Origin: an uncultured Lachnospiraceae bacterium
GTDB taxonomy: Bacteria > Bacillota > Clostridia > Lachnospirales > Lachnospiraceae
NCBI GenBank assembly: GCA_910578115.1
Contig: CAJTPO010000002.1
Coordinates: forward strand, 62,001 to 126,000
DNA length: 64,000 nt
Reading direction: 5' to 3'
Below the pieces are notes generated by a model that saw only the letters and a program-made list of their open reading frames with translations, was not told the origin of the DNA and did no database searches. A program made the position numbers and the translations under genes. This document shows positions 9,251-17,606 of this stretch, one piece after another. The stretch's first letter is position 1. Every line of letters begins with the position of its first letter.

Positions 9251-10564
9251 ATGAATATCGTATTATTGTCAGGAGGTTCCGGGAAGCGTTTATGGCCGCT
9301 TTCCAATGATACCAGATCTAAGCAGTTTATTAAAATATTTAAGACGGAAGAGGATGAATATGAATCCATGGTGCAGCGGGTCTACCGTCAGATCCTGTCT
9401 GTGGACAAGCAGGCGGAAGTGACGATCGCCACGTCTAAGTCTCAGGTTTCTGCGATCCATAACCAGTTGGGAGAACATGTGGGGATCAGTGTGGAGCCCT
9501 GCCGCAGAGATACATTTCCGGCCATTGCGCTGGCGGCGGCCTATCTGCATGATGTGAGGGGTGTGCAGGAGGAAGAAGCAGTAGTGGTATGTCCGGTGGA
9601 TCCCTATGTGGAAAAGGATTATTTCGAGGCCCTGCAGCAGCTTGGCGAACGTGCTCTGGTGAGCGGGGCCAATCTGGTCCTGATGGGAATAGAGCCTACC
9701 TATCCCAGTGCAAAATATGGTTATATCATCCCGGAGGACAAGAATATTGTCAGCAGGGTTTCAGTGTTTAAAGAAAAACCGACGGAAGAGGTGGCGAAGG
9801 AATATATTGCCAAAGGAGCACTCTGGAATGGAGGCGTATTTGCCTTTCGGCTGGGCTATGTGATGCAGCGTGCACATGAACTGATCGCATTTAACGGCTA
9901 TCAGGATCTGTTCGATAAATATGATGCCTTGACGAAGATCAGCTTCGACTATGCGGTTGTGGAGCATGAAAAGCAGATTGAGGTGATGCGATTTGCGGGT
10001 ATGTGGAAGGATATGGGGACGTGGAATACCCTGACGGAAGCGATGGAGAGCAACAGTATCGGCAAGGCAATTCTGAACGGGCAGTGCGAGAACGTGCATG
10101 TAGTGAATGAGCTGAACGTACCGGTACTCTGTATGGGAGTCCGGGATGTTGTGGTGGCGGCCAGTCCGGAAGGGATTCTTGTATCGGATAAAAACCAGTC
10201 CAGTTATATCAAGCCCTTTGTGGATAAGATCGATCAGCAGATCATGTTTGCGGAGAAATCCTGGGGCAGCTTTCAGGTGATCGATATCGAGGAAGAGAGT
10301 ATGACCATCAAGGTAACGCTGAATCCCGGGCACGGCATGAACTATCACAGCCATGAACTGCGGGATGAAGTGTGGACTGTGACTGAGGGGAAAGGGAAGA
10401 CGATCGTGGACGGTGAGGAGCGCCAGGTGGGTCCGGGTGATGTGATCAGAATGCCCGCAGGTGTGGCGCATACGATCCTGGCGGAGACGAAGCTGCATGT
10501 GATTGAAGTACAGGTGGGGACGGAGATCAGCGTGCATGATAAGAGGAAGCTTAAGATGCCGTGA
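9251..10564 (+). CDS. manC: Mannose-1-phosphate guanylyltransferase with C-terminal cupin domain
   Basis: A 437-residue cytoplasmic enzyme. The N-terminal nucleotidyltransferase has the signature LSGGSGKRLWPLSNDTRSKQ near residues 5-25, then CPVDPYV and the ENVHVVNE region. The C-terminal cupin (about 330-430) has metal-type residues HGMNYHSHELRDE and the turn GPGDVIRMPAGVAHTI, as in type II phosphomannose isomerase/ManC fusions. It makes GDP-mannose from mannose-1-phosphate and GTP, for glycans or capsule. Strong AGGAGG at 9236-9241 decides the ATG at 9251 over an upstream frame extension. The isomerase activity of the cupin part is possible but not provable here. Confidence 0.9.
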   Translation: MNIVLLSGGSGKRLWPLSNDTRSKQFIKIFKTEEDEYESMVQRVYRQILSVDKQAEVTIATSKSQVSAIHNQLGEHVGISVEPCRRDTFPAIALAAAYLHDVRGVQEEEAVVVCPVDPYVEKDYFEALQQLGERALVSGANLVLMGIEPTYPSAKYGYIIPEDKNIVSRVSVFKEKPTEEVAKEYIAKGALWNGGVFAFRLGYVMQRAHELIAFNGYQDLFDKYDALTKISFDYAVVEHEKQIEVMRFAGMWKDMGTWNTLTEAMESNSIGKAILNGQCENVHVVNELNVPVLCMGVRDVVVAASPEGILVSDKNQSSYIKPFVDKIDQQIMFAEKSWGSFQVIDIEEESMTIKVTLNPGHGMNYHSHELRDEVWTVTEGKGKTIVDGEERQVGPGDVIRMPAGVAHTILAETKLHVIEVQVGTEISVHDKRKLKMP

Positions 10565-10627
10565 GCAGACTTAAAACACCAATACCAGAGAAAGGAATCA
10601 GACAGACATACTGTTGCGGAACGACTC

Positions 10628-12031
10628 ATGAAATTATTGCGAACTATTTTTATTCCCGACAACAAATTCTATAAAAGGGTGCTTTTGCTGGCGCTGCCGA
10701 TCTCTCTCCAGAGCCTGATCACGATTGGCGTCAACATGTTGGACACGATCATGGTGGGGACGCTGGGAGAGCAGGAATTGTCGGCAACGTCGCTGGCCAA
10801 TCAGTTTATCAATATCTATCATATTTTCTGCATGGGGCTGGGGATGGGGGCATCGGTGCTGGTGTCGCGTTATTGGGGTATGAAGGAGAGCGAACCGGAG
10901 AAATCCGCCCTTGCGCTGAAAAAGACGATCTGTCTTATGGTGCGGTTGACCGTAGGGCTTGCACTGTTGTTTGCAGTGGCGACCCTGACGATTCCCTCCG
11001 TGATCATGCGGATGTATACGACGGATACGACGATCATCGCCATGGGAGCGGTCTATTTCCGATATTCGGTCATTACTTATTTCTTTCTGGGTCTTTCTCT
11101 GGTCTGTACGATCGCGCTGCGCAGTGTGGGACAGGTGAAGATGCCGCTGTATGTATCGATGGGAGCCTTTTTCGTGAACCTGGGAGCCAACTATGCTTTT
11201 ATATTTGGTAAATTCGGGATGCCGAGAATGGAGATTGCCGGTGCGGCTATTGGAACGCTGATTGCCCGGCTGTTTGAGGCGGGGATGATCTGCGGTTATC
11301 TCTTTTTCAGAGATCAGAAGATACACTTCCGGCTGGGAGACCTTTTCATACAGACTAAAGACCTGTTGGGAGAGTACATACGCATCAGTATTCCGGTGTT
11401 GATCAGTGACGGTATTCTGGCCATTGGCAATAACACGGTGGCTATGGTCATCGGGCGTCTGGGAGTAGCCTTCGTGGCAGCCAACGCGATCACCAGCGTT
11501 ACCCAGCAGATGAGTAATGTGCTGACGCAGGGGGTATCGCAGTCGGGAGCCATCGTGACGGGCCAGACTTTAGGAGAAGGCAACCGCGGGAAAGCGCAGC
11601 AGCAGGGCTATGCATTTCTCGGGCTGGGTATCTGTCTCGGATTGTTTGCGGGCAGTGTGATTCTGTTGATCAGCCGGCCGATCATCGGCGCCTACAATGT
11701 ATCAGCAGAGACGGCTGTGATCGCGCAGCAGCTGATGAATGCCATCAGCTTTATCATGATCTTCCAGTCTGCCAACAGTATTATGACCAAAGGGGTGCTG
11801 CGGGGCGGCGGCGACACGAAGATGCTTATGCTGGCCGACAATATTTTTCTCTGGGTGCTATCAATCCCCCTGGGGCTGCTGGCGGGCTTTGTGTTTCATG
11901 TACCGGCCTTCTGGATCTATACGGCGTTAAAATTTGACCAGATCGCGAAGGCGGTATGGTGTGTGTTCCGGCTTCGCGGCGGCAAGTGGATTAAGAAGAT
12001 TACGACCGGTGCGGTGTCGATTGGTAAATGA
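10628..12031 (+). CDS. MATE-family efflux transporter
   Basis: A 467-residue integral membrane protein with about 12 hydrophobic segments in two similar halves. Family features include SLQSLITIGVNMLDTIMVGTLGE (broken here as SLQSLITIGV and DTIMVGTLG) in the first helix and SQSGAIVTGQTLGEG at the start of the second half. MATE proteins export drugs or metabolites using sodium or proton gradients; the substrate is unknown. The ribosome site before the ATG is weak. A strong terminator follows 50 bases after the stop. Confidence 0.9.
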   Translation: MKLLRTIFIPDNKFYKRVLLLALPISLQSLITIGVNMLDTIMVGTLGEQELSATSLANQFINIYHIFCMGLGMGASVLVSRYWGMKESEPEKSALALKKTICLMVRLTVGLALLFAVATLTIPSVIMRMYTTDTTIIAMGAVYFRYSVITYFFLGLSLVCTIALRSVGQVKMPLYVSMGAFFVNLGANYAFIFGKFGMPRMEIAGAAIGTLIARLFEAGMICGYLFFRDQKIHFRLGDLFIQTKDLLGEYIRISIPVLISDGILAIGNNTVAMVIGRLGVAFVAANAITSVTQQMSNVLTQGVSQSGAIVTGQTLGEGNRGKAQQQGYAFLGLGICLGLFAGSVILLISRPIIGAYNVSAETAVIAQQLMNAISFIMIFQSANSIMTKGVLRGGGDTKMLMLADNIFLWVLSIPLGLLAGFVFHVPAFWIYTALKFDQIAKAVWCVFRLRGGKWIKKITTGAVSIGK

Positions 12032-12081
12032 CGGCAGAGCAGGCGATGACGGCTATAAAATTTTCAGAAGAGCAGGACAAC

Positions 12082-12111
12082 AATAAATCCCCCGTAACCG
12101 GGGGATTTATT
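12082..12111 (+). terminator. Intrinsic terminator after the MATE gene
   Basis: A perfect 12-bp stem AATAAATCCCCC / GGGGGATTTATT with a 6-base loop, nearly symmetrical, in the gap before the solute-binding lipoprotein gene. Confidence 0.85.
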
Positions 12112-12234
12112 GTGCTTTAATCCACATAAAAATACATAGAAAGCGACACAAAACAGAACATAAAACTGTAAGATTCTACCAAATTGTACTAAGCAAAAGT
12201 CTGAATCGTGCAAGATAATTCGTAAGTTTGCCTA

Positions 12235-12320
12235 TATAATGAGGTAACAATCTGCTGAAAATACAGGAAGTGTCAGTATGAACAGGTGCGGTCAGGGTCT
12301 GCGGCACTTCGGAATGGAGG
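12235..12320 (+). promoter_or_regulatory. Promoter -10 element and CTTCGGAATGGAGG leader tail
   Basis: TATAAT at 12235-12240 is the best promoter candidate for the lipoprotein operon; no convincing -35 hexamer sits at the right distance, so an activator may be needed. Just before the start codon lies CTTCGGAATGGAGG (12307-12320), the same Shine-Dalgarno-containing tail seen at 17455, 17589, 33357 and (as CTTCGGAATGGAAG) 42253. Confidence 0.45.
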
Positions 12321-12328
12321 GAAAGAAA

Positions 12329-13864
12329 ATGAAGAAAGCGATGAAAGTTTTAGCGGCGCTTGGTATCTGTGCGTCTCTGTTGACAGCATGTGGAGGCGGC
12401 GGTCAGGAGAGTGTTGAGAGTACATCCGGGACGTCCGGCAGTGAGAATGTCAGCACTGAAAAGGAAACCGATGTGAGTGAAATGTATACGGTGACTATGG
12501 CGTACATCGGTAACGAACAGGCCGATATGGCCAAGGTGGAAGCGGCGATGAACGAGATGCTGGCAAAAGAGGTGGGAGCGCAGATTCACATCATACCATT
12601 GGGATGGGGAAGTTATCAGCAGCAGCTTCAGCTCATGCTTTCCGGCGGTGAGAAGCTGGATATTGTTCCGGTACTTTTGAATAATGCCAACAGTTACGTA
12701 TCCAGCGGACAGGTTATTGATATGAGTGAATTGATCGATCAGTATGGAACCAATATCAAGGCAAGCCTGGGAGAAGATATGGCGAAGATCTCCAATGTGG
12801 GCGGCTATGTTTTCGGTGTTCCGGTGGAAAAGGAATGGTATACGGACAGCTGCATTTTAATGAGAAAAGATATCGTTGACAAATACGGTCTGGATGTGTC
12901 AAAAGTCAGCACCCTGGCGGACTGCGAGGAGATCTTCGAGACAGTAAAGCAGAATGAACCCAATATGAAGATCATTGTAGGCAGTAAGGGAAGCGGCCTT
13001 TTGGGAAGGATCGGTCACAGTGACGTTCTGCTGGACGGATTCGGGGTTCTTGAAAACGGCGGCCAGTCCACGACAGTAAAGAACATGTTTGAAACGGAAA
13101 CGTATCTGGATCTGGCACGCACAACTCATGATTTTTATGAGAAAGGATATATTGACAAGGATATGCCGACGACAACGGACTCGGCACAGGTGATCATGAA
13201 AGCCGGAAATGCATTCTGTTACGCATCACCTTATAAACCGGGCGTTGTGGAGCAGGATTCCCTTGCCAGCGGGTATGAACTTGTAGCGGCTATGATCCAG
13301 CCCTGCGAACCTTACTGCACGAACAACGGTGTCAGCTTTGTATCGTGGGGAATCGCCCAGAACTGTACGGATCCTGAGATTACCATGCAGGTTTTGGACT
13401 TTATGTACGGCAGTGCTGAATTTATGAATTTGTATAACTGGGGTATCGAAGGAGAGCATTATGTGGTGAAGGATGCGGAGAAGGATATCATCGGCTTTCC
13501 GGATGGCGTCGATGCATCCAATACAGCCTACAATCTGAATTTGGGATGGGAGCTGCCGAATCAGTTTAACCTGCATATCTGGGAGGGCAATACGCCGGAG
13601 AATATGAAAGCGCAGGCGGAGATGAACAAAACCTCCATGAAATCCAATGGACTGGGCTTTATGTATGATTACAGCAGTCTCAGCAATGAACTGACCGCTT
13701 TGAGCAATGTGCAGGAAGAATATTTGAATTCCATCGTCTGCGGTGTTACGGATCCGGATGAGATCATTCCGGAATTGAATGAGAAGTTATATAAAGCAGG
13801 CCTGCAGAAGGTCATTGATGAAAAACAACGGCAGTTTGATGAATGGCTGGCTGCCCAGGAATAG
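12329..13864 (+). CDS. Sugar ABC transporter substrate-binding lipoprotein (LplA-like)
   Basis: A 511-residue lipoprotein starting at ATG 12329 after GGAATGGAGG. The signal peptide ends in LLTACGGG (lipobox LTAC, cysteine about residue 22). A serine/threonine/glutamate-rich linker leads into a type 1 extracellular solute-binding fold (VTMAYIGNEQADMAKVEAAM). The C-terminal about 130 residues resemble the DUF3502 region found in LplA-type binding proteins. It should bind an oligosaccharide outside the membrane and hand it to the two permeases encoded next. No ATPase gene is nearby, so a shared MsmX-type ATPase elsewhere is expected (inference). Confidence 0.88.
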   Translation: MKKAMKVLAALGICASLLTACGGGGQESVESTSGTSGSENVSTEKETDVSEMYTVTMAYIGNEQADMAKVEAAMNEMLAKEVGAQIHIIPLGWGSYQQQLQLMLSGGEKLDIVPVLLNNANSYVSSGQVIDMSELIDQYGTNIKASLGEDMAKISNVGGYVFGVPVEKEWYTDSCILMRKDIVDKYGLDVSKVSTLADCEEIFETVKQNEPNMKIIVGSKGSGLLGRIGHSDVLLDGFGVLENGGQSTTVKNMFETETYLDLARTTHDFYEKGYIDKDMPTTTDSAQVIMKAGNAFCYASPYKPGVVEQDSLASGYELVAAMIQPCEPYCTNNGVSFVSWGIAQNCTDPEITMQVLDFMYGSAEFMNLYNWGIEGEHYVVKDAEKDIIGFPDGVDASNTAYNLNLGWELPNQFNLHIWEGNTPENMKAQAEMNKTSMKSNGLGFMYDYSSLSNELTALSNVQEEYLNSIVCGVTDPDEIIPELNEKLYKAGLQKVIDEKQRQFDEWLAAQE

Positions 13865-13875
13865 GGAGTGATGCA

Positions 13876-14799
13876 ATGAAAGCGGCTAAAAGAAAAAGAC
13901 AGATCAAGCGGTGGCTTCCGTTGTTTCTGATGATGGCCCCGGGATTGATCTATGTATTTATCAATAACTATATCCCCATGTTTGGCATTGTCATTGCATT
14001 TAAAAAGGTAAACTTTCAGAAAGGTATTTTTGCAAGTGACTGGGTAGGGCTGGAAAATTTTAAGTTCCTGTTTACCACAGACGATGCGTGGATCATTACA
14101 AGAAATACGATTTTGTACAATCTGGTATTTATTGTATTGAATACCGTGATCGGTATTGTCATGGCGATCTTTATCTGCGACATAACCTGTAAATGGGCCA
14201 AAAAGCTTTACCAGAGTGCGGTACTGCTTCCCTATCTGATGTCCATTGTTATCATCAGCTACATTGTGTATGCCTTTTTGGCAACGGAAAACGGGATGCT
14301 TAACAACAGTATTCTGCCCATGCTTGGAAAAGAACCGGTTTCCTGGTACTCCGAGCCGAAATATTGGCCGTTTATCCTGATTCTGGTTCACATATGGAAA
14401 GGGATAGGGTATGGCTGCCTGATCTATATTTCTTCGATCAATGGCATTGACAGATCGTTTTTTGAGGCGGCCGGGCTGGATGGGGCCAGCAAATGGCAGC
14501 AGATTCGGTATATTACACTGCCCTCGCTGGTACCATCGATTATTACTCTGACATTATTGTCCGTGGGGCGTATTTTCTATTCGGATTTTGGATTGTTTTA
14601 CCAGGTACCGCTGGACTCAGGCGCATTATATTCGACGACGAACGTGATTGATACCTATGTGTATCGGGGATTATTGAAGCTGGGAAATACGGGGATGTCT
14701 TCGGCAGCAGGCGTCTATCAGTCCATCGTCGGTTTCATTCTTGTACTGACAGCCAATATGGCCGTGCGGAAGATCAGCAAAGAAAATGCATTGTTTTAG
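13876..14799 (+). CDS. Sugar ABC transporter permease, LplB family
   Basis: A 307-residue inner-membrane protein with six predicted helices. The EAA loop FFEAAGLDGASKWQQIRYITLP (shown in part: EAAGLDGASKWQQIRYITLP) contacts the ATPase. The N-terminus KRWLPLFLMMAPGLIYVFINNYIPM is the LplB-type first helix. AGGGAG at 13863-13868 selects ATG 13876, twelve bases after the lipoprotein stop. It forms the translocation pore with the next permease. Confidence 0.9.
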   Translation: MKAAKRKRQIKRWLPLFLMMAPGLIYVFINNYIPMFGIVIAFKKVNFQKGIFASDWVGLENFKFLFTTDDAWIITRNTILYNLVFIVLNTVIGIVMAIFICDITCKWAKKLYQSAVLLPYLMSIVIISYIVYAFLATENGMLNNSILPMLGKEPVSWYSEPKYWPFILILVHIWKGIGYGCLIYISSINGIDRSFFEAAGLDGASKWQQIRYITLPSLVPSIITLTLLSVGRIFYSDFGLFYQVPLDSGALYSTTNVIDTYVYRGLLKLGNTGMSSAAGVYQSIVGFILVLTANMAVRKISKENALF

Positions 14800-14811
14800 G
14801 AGGAGAAAAGT

Positions 14812-15708
14812 ATGGTTCATTCAAGATCAAACAGGCGTTTTCAGATTTTGGCACATTCTGTACTGCTTATTTTCTCACTGTTTGTGCTCCTGCCGTTTCT
14901 TCTGTTGTTCATCTCTTCTTTTACGGAAGAAGCGACACTGATGGTAAATGGATACTCCTATTTTCCTGAGAAACTGAGTCTGGAATCCTACAGTTACATA
15001 TTTAAGAATGCCCCTAAGATTTTCCGGGCATATGCTGTTACCATTCTGGTGACGGCTGTCGGAACCTTTATCAATATTCTGATGTCGTCGATGATAGCCT
15101 ATCCGCTGTCACTGAAAAACTTTCCGTGCCGGAGGATCATTACATTCTATTTGTTTTTTACGATGTTATTTAACGGCGGGCTGGTACCAACCTATTTGAT
15201 GTATGCGAATTTTTTTCATATCAAAAATACGCTGTTTGCATTGATCATTCCGGCATTCCTGCTCTCGGCGATGAACGTGCTCCTGATCCGCACTTATATA
15301 TCGACCAGCGTGCCGGACGCCCTGTTCGAGGCGGCGCAGGTGGACGGAGCCAGTGAATTTACGATCTTCTTTAAGATCGTGATACCGCTTTCGAAGCCGA
15401 TTCTGGTCACGATGGGATTGTTTGCGGGCCTGGCTTACTGGAATGACTGGACCAACGGATTGTACTATATCACGGATTCCAAACTGTACAGCATTCAGAA
15501 TCTGCTGAATAAGATGATCACGGATATTCAGGTGCTGACTTCGGACAGTAATATATCATCTCAGGCAGCCGCAGAAGTTTCCAAACTGCCGGCGGTTGGC
15601 ATCAGGATGGCCATCGCAGTGGTGGCGATGCTCCCGATCCTTATCCTGTTCCCCTTTGTACAGAAGTATTTCCAGAAGGGAATTGCTCTGGGAGCAGTAA
15701 AAGGATAA
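14812..15708 (+). CDS. Sugar ABC transporter permease, YtcP/CUT1 family
   Basis: A 298-residue inner-membrane permease with six helices and the EAA loop LFEAAQVDGASEFTIFFKI. The long loop before the last helix (TDIQVLTSDSNISSQAAAEV) is typical of the YtcP group that pairs with LplB. AGGAGG precedes the ATG and the gap from the previous gene is 12 bases. It is the second pore subunit of this importer. Confidence 0.9.
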   Translation: MVHSRSNRRFQILAHSVLLIFSLFVLLPFLLLFISSFTEEATLMVNGYSYFPEKLSLESYSYIFKNAPKIFRAYAVTILVTAVGTFINILMSSMIAYPLSLKNFPCRRIITFYLFFTMLFNGGLVPTYLMYANFFHIKNTLFALIIPAFLLSAMNVLLIRTYISTSVPDALFEAAQVDGASEFTIFFKIVIPLSKPILVTMGLFAGLAYWNDWTNGLYYITDSKLYSIQNLLNKMITDIQVLTSDSNISSQAAAEVSKLPAVGIRMAIAVVAMLPILILFPFVQKYFQKGIALGAVKG

Positions 15709-15738
15709 AATGAAAGAAAAAATAAAGGGGCTTTGACA

Positions 15739-17490
15739 ATGAAGGTGAGGCAGAAAAAATTTTTGAGAAGAAATATTATTTTTGTTTTCTCTTTGCTGGT
15801 CGGAGCCCTCTTTACAGTATTTGTTTATGGCTGGATCGTACTGGACAATTATCATCGGCAGGTAGATCAGAATGTCATAAGAATGTTGGAATTTTATACG
15901 AACAGTATCAATTCGGATTTTGAAAAGATCAATACGCAGATCTTAAACCTTCTGCTGCGGAATGGGATCATACAGAAGGAACTGCCCGCGATCCAGGACG
16001 TTACATCGGGGCATGGGACTCTGGAACTGATCAATGCGCAGAATAAACTGAATCAGAATCTGTATGAACTGGCGATGAATTACGGAGACGGTTACAATCT
16101 ATGGTATTACAATAAACAATATGATATTTACTGCGAATCCGGAAACGGAGACTATGCTTGGAAAAGAGATTTCAGGAATTATATTACCGACATGTGTCAG
16201 ACGGAGCAGGAGGCCCTTACCAGACAGCAGCACTGGTTTTTGGTAGATACCGGCAGCAGTGTTTATGCAGTCAGCGCGTATCGGATGGGGCTGGATTATG
16301 TAGGGTGCTGGATCAAGCTCTGGGATCTGGTGGAGCCGCTTATGAGATTGGATATGATTGACAGCGGCGGTATTTATGTCTATGATGCCGGGCAGGAGCT
16401 TTTCCAGTTGTACCACAAGGACAGGACGATGAAAGATGATGTGGAGATGGATGCATTAGCAGGCATAGAGCTGAGTGCTTTAAAGCTGCAGTATGCGGAT
16501 TTTGAGATTGGCGTCATCGGCACGGATGTTCTTCAGAAACAGGTTTTTCTTTACCAGAGCGTTATGGTATCCCTGGGTGTTATTTCCGTACTTTTCATGT
16601 TGTGGATGATTCATTTCATCAAACGGGCCGTGTTACAGCCTCTGCTGTTTTTTTCAAAGAGTATTGAGCGATTTAAGAATACTGGCAGTTTTGATTCGGA
16701 CAACCTGTATGAGGAGTTTGAGGATGCGGGCCGGCTGTTGAAGGAACTGGAAGATAAGATCCGGAAGCTGGAAGTCAGTATTTATGAAGAAAGAATCGAG
16801 AAACAGAAGGTAGAATTGGATTATGCGCAGTTGCAGATCAGGCCGCATTTCTACATCAATTGTATGAACAATATCTATAGTCTGGCACAGATGAAGCGTT
16901 ATTATGAGATCGAGGATCTGTCAATCTATGTATCCAACTATTTAAGAGGGATATTTCGTAAAGGAATGGTGCCGGTTCCCCTGCAGGAAGAAATAGAAAG
17001 TATCCAAAATTATCTGGAAATTCATAAAATACTGTATCGCAATGGATTTGCGTACAGCCTGTCTGTCGAAGAGACTGTCCGAGGGTGCAGGATACCGCCC
17101 CTTTTGATCCAGGTGTTTGTAGAAAACAGTATAAAGCATACGATGGCTTCTGATGAGGAGATCGATCTTTGCATCCGCGCCGTACAGGCGGGGGATAAAC
17201 TGCACATTGGAATCTATGATAACGGTCCGGGATTCCCTGAAGAACTGCTGGGGAGGATGGAAGAGTGCCTGGCTGACAGAAAGGACAGCCGCTTTCAGAT
17301 TGGCCTGCACAACGCGGTGGTCCGTCTGCGCATGCTTTATGCACAGGAGGCCAAAGTGCTGTTCTCCAATGGAGAGGACGGCGGAGCGCACGTAGATATT
17401 TACATGCCCGCAGAGCCAAATTTGAAATTTGGTTCGCAGACTTCGCAAAAACTGCTTCGGAATGGAGGAAAGGTTGAAAAATCACACTGA
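15739..17490 (+). CDS. Sensor histidine kinase, YesM/LytS type
   Basis: A 583-residue membrane kinase. The first membrane helix spans about residues 14-38, an extracytoplasmic sensor domain about 40-265, the second helix about 268-290, then a HAMP-like linker with coiled coil. The His_kinase domain has QIRPHFYINCMNNI (phospho-histidine in PHF near residue 370), and the HATPase has VENSIKHTM and YDNGPGFPEE. It likely senses the sugar delivered outside the cell and phosphorylates the adjacent AraC-type regulator. The last about 28 residues (after VDIYMP) are translated from a hairpin-leader repeat rather than kinase sequence, and the stop codon lies inside a second hairpin. AAAGGGG precedes ATG 15739. 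Confidence 0.9.
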   Translation: MKVRQKKFLRRNIIFVFSLLVGALFTVFVYGWIVLDNYHRQVDQNVIRMLEFYTNSINSDFEKINTQILNLLLRNGIIQKELPAIQDVTSGHGTLELINAQNKLNQNLYELAMNYGDGYNLWYYNKQYDIYCESGNGDYAWKRDFRNYITDMCQTEQEALTRQQHWFLVDTGSSVYAVSAYRMGLDYVGCWIKLWDLVEPLMRLDMIDSGGIYVYDAGQELFQLYHKDRTMKDDVEMDALAGIELSALKLQYADFEIGVIGTDVLQKQVFLYQSVMVSLGVISVLFMLWMIHFIKRAVLQPLLFFSKSIERFKNTGSFDSDNLYEEFEDAGRLLKELEDKIRKLEVSIYEERIEKQKVELDYAQLQIRPHFYINCMNNIYSLAQMKRYYEIEDLSIYVSNYLRGIFRKGMVPVPLQEEIESIQNYLEIHKILYRNGFAYSLSVEETVRGCRIPPLLIQVFVENSIKHTMASDEEIDLCIRAVQAGDKLHIGIYDNGPGFPEELLGRMEECLADRKDSRFQIGLHNAVVRLRMLYAQEAKVLFSNGEDGGAHVDIYMPAEPNLKFGSQTSQKLLRNGGKVEKSH

Positions 17491-17606
17491 TGTGCTGATT
17501 TTTCAACTGCGAGTTTGTGCCGGAGCCACAAACTCGAAATTGCAGAGCCAAATTTGAAATTTGGCTCGCAGCCTCCGCAAAAAACTGCTTCGGCATGGAG
17601 GAAAAG
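17410..17606 (+). repeat. Tandem Shine-Dalgarno-ended hairpin leader units (site 1)
   Basis: Two imperfect copies of a ~64-base block (17410-17473 and 17542-17606) both start GCAGAGCCAAATTTGAAATT and end GCTTCGG(A/C)ATGGAGGAAA. Between them lie hairpins GTTGAAAAATC/GATTTTTCAAC (17473-17507) and GAGTTTGTG/CACAAACTC (17511-17535). A third, GAGCCAAATTTG-type, lies at 17545-17567 within copy 2. The second GGAGG (17597-17601) serves the response-regulator gene. The unit looks duplicated so that each copy ends in its own ribosome site. Confidence 0.75.

Noticed and set aside
17410..17606. CRISPR array
   Set aside because: Only two imperfect copies and no unique spacers of regular length; the structure is a hairpin leader. 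No CRISPR array or cas gene was seen anywhere in the window.
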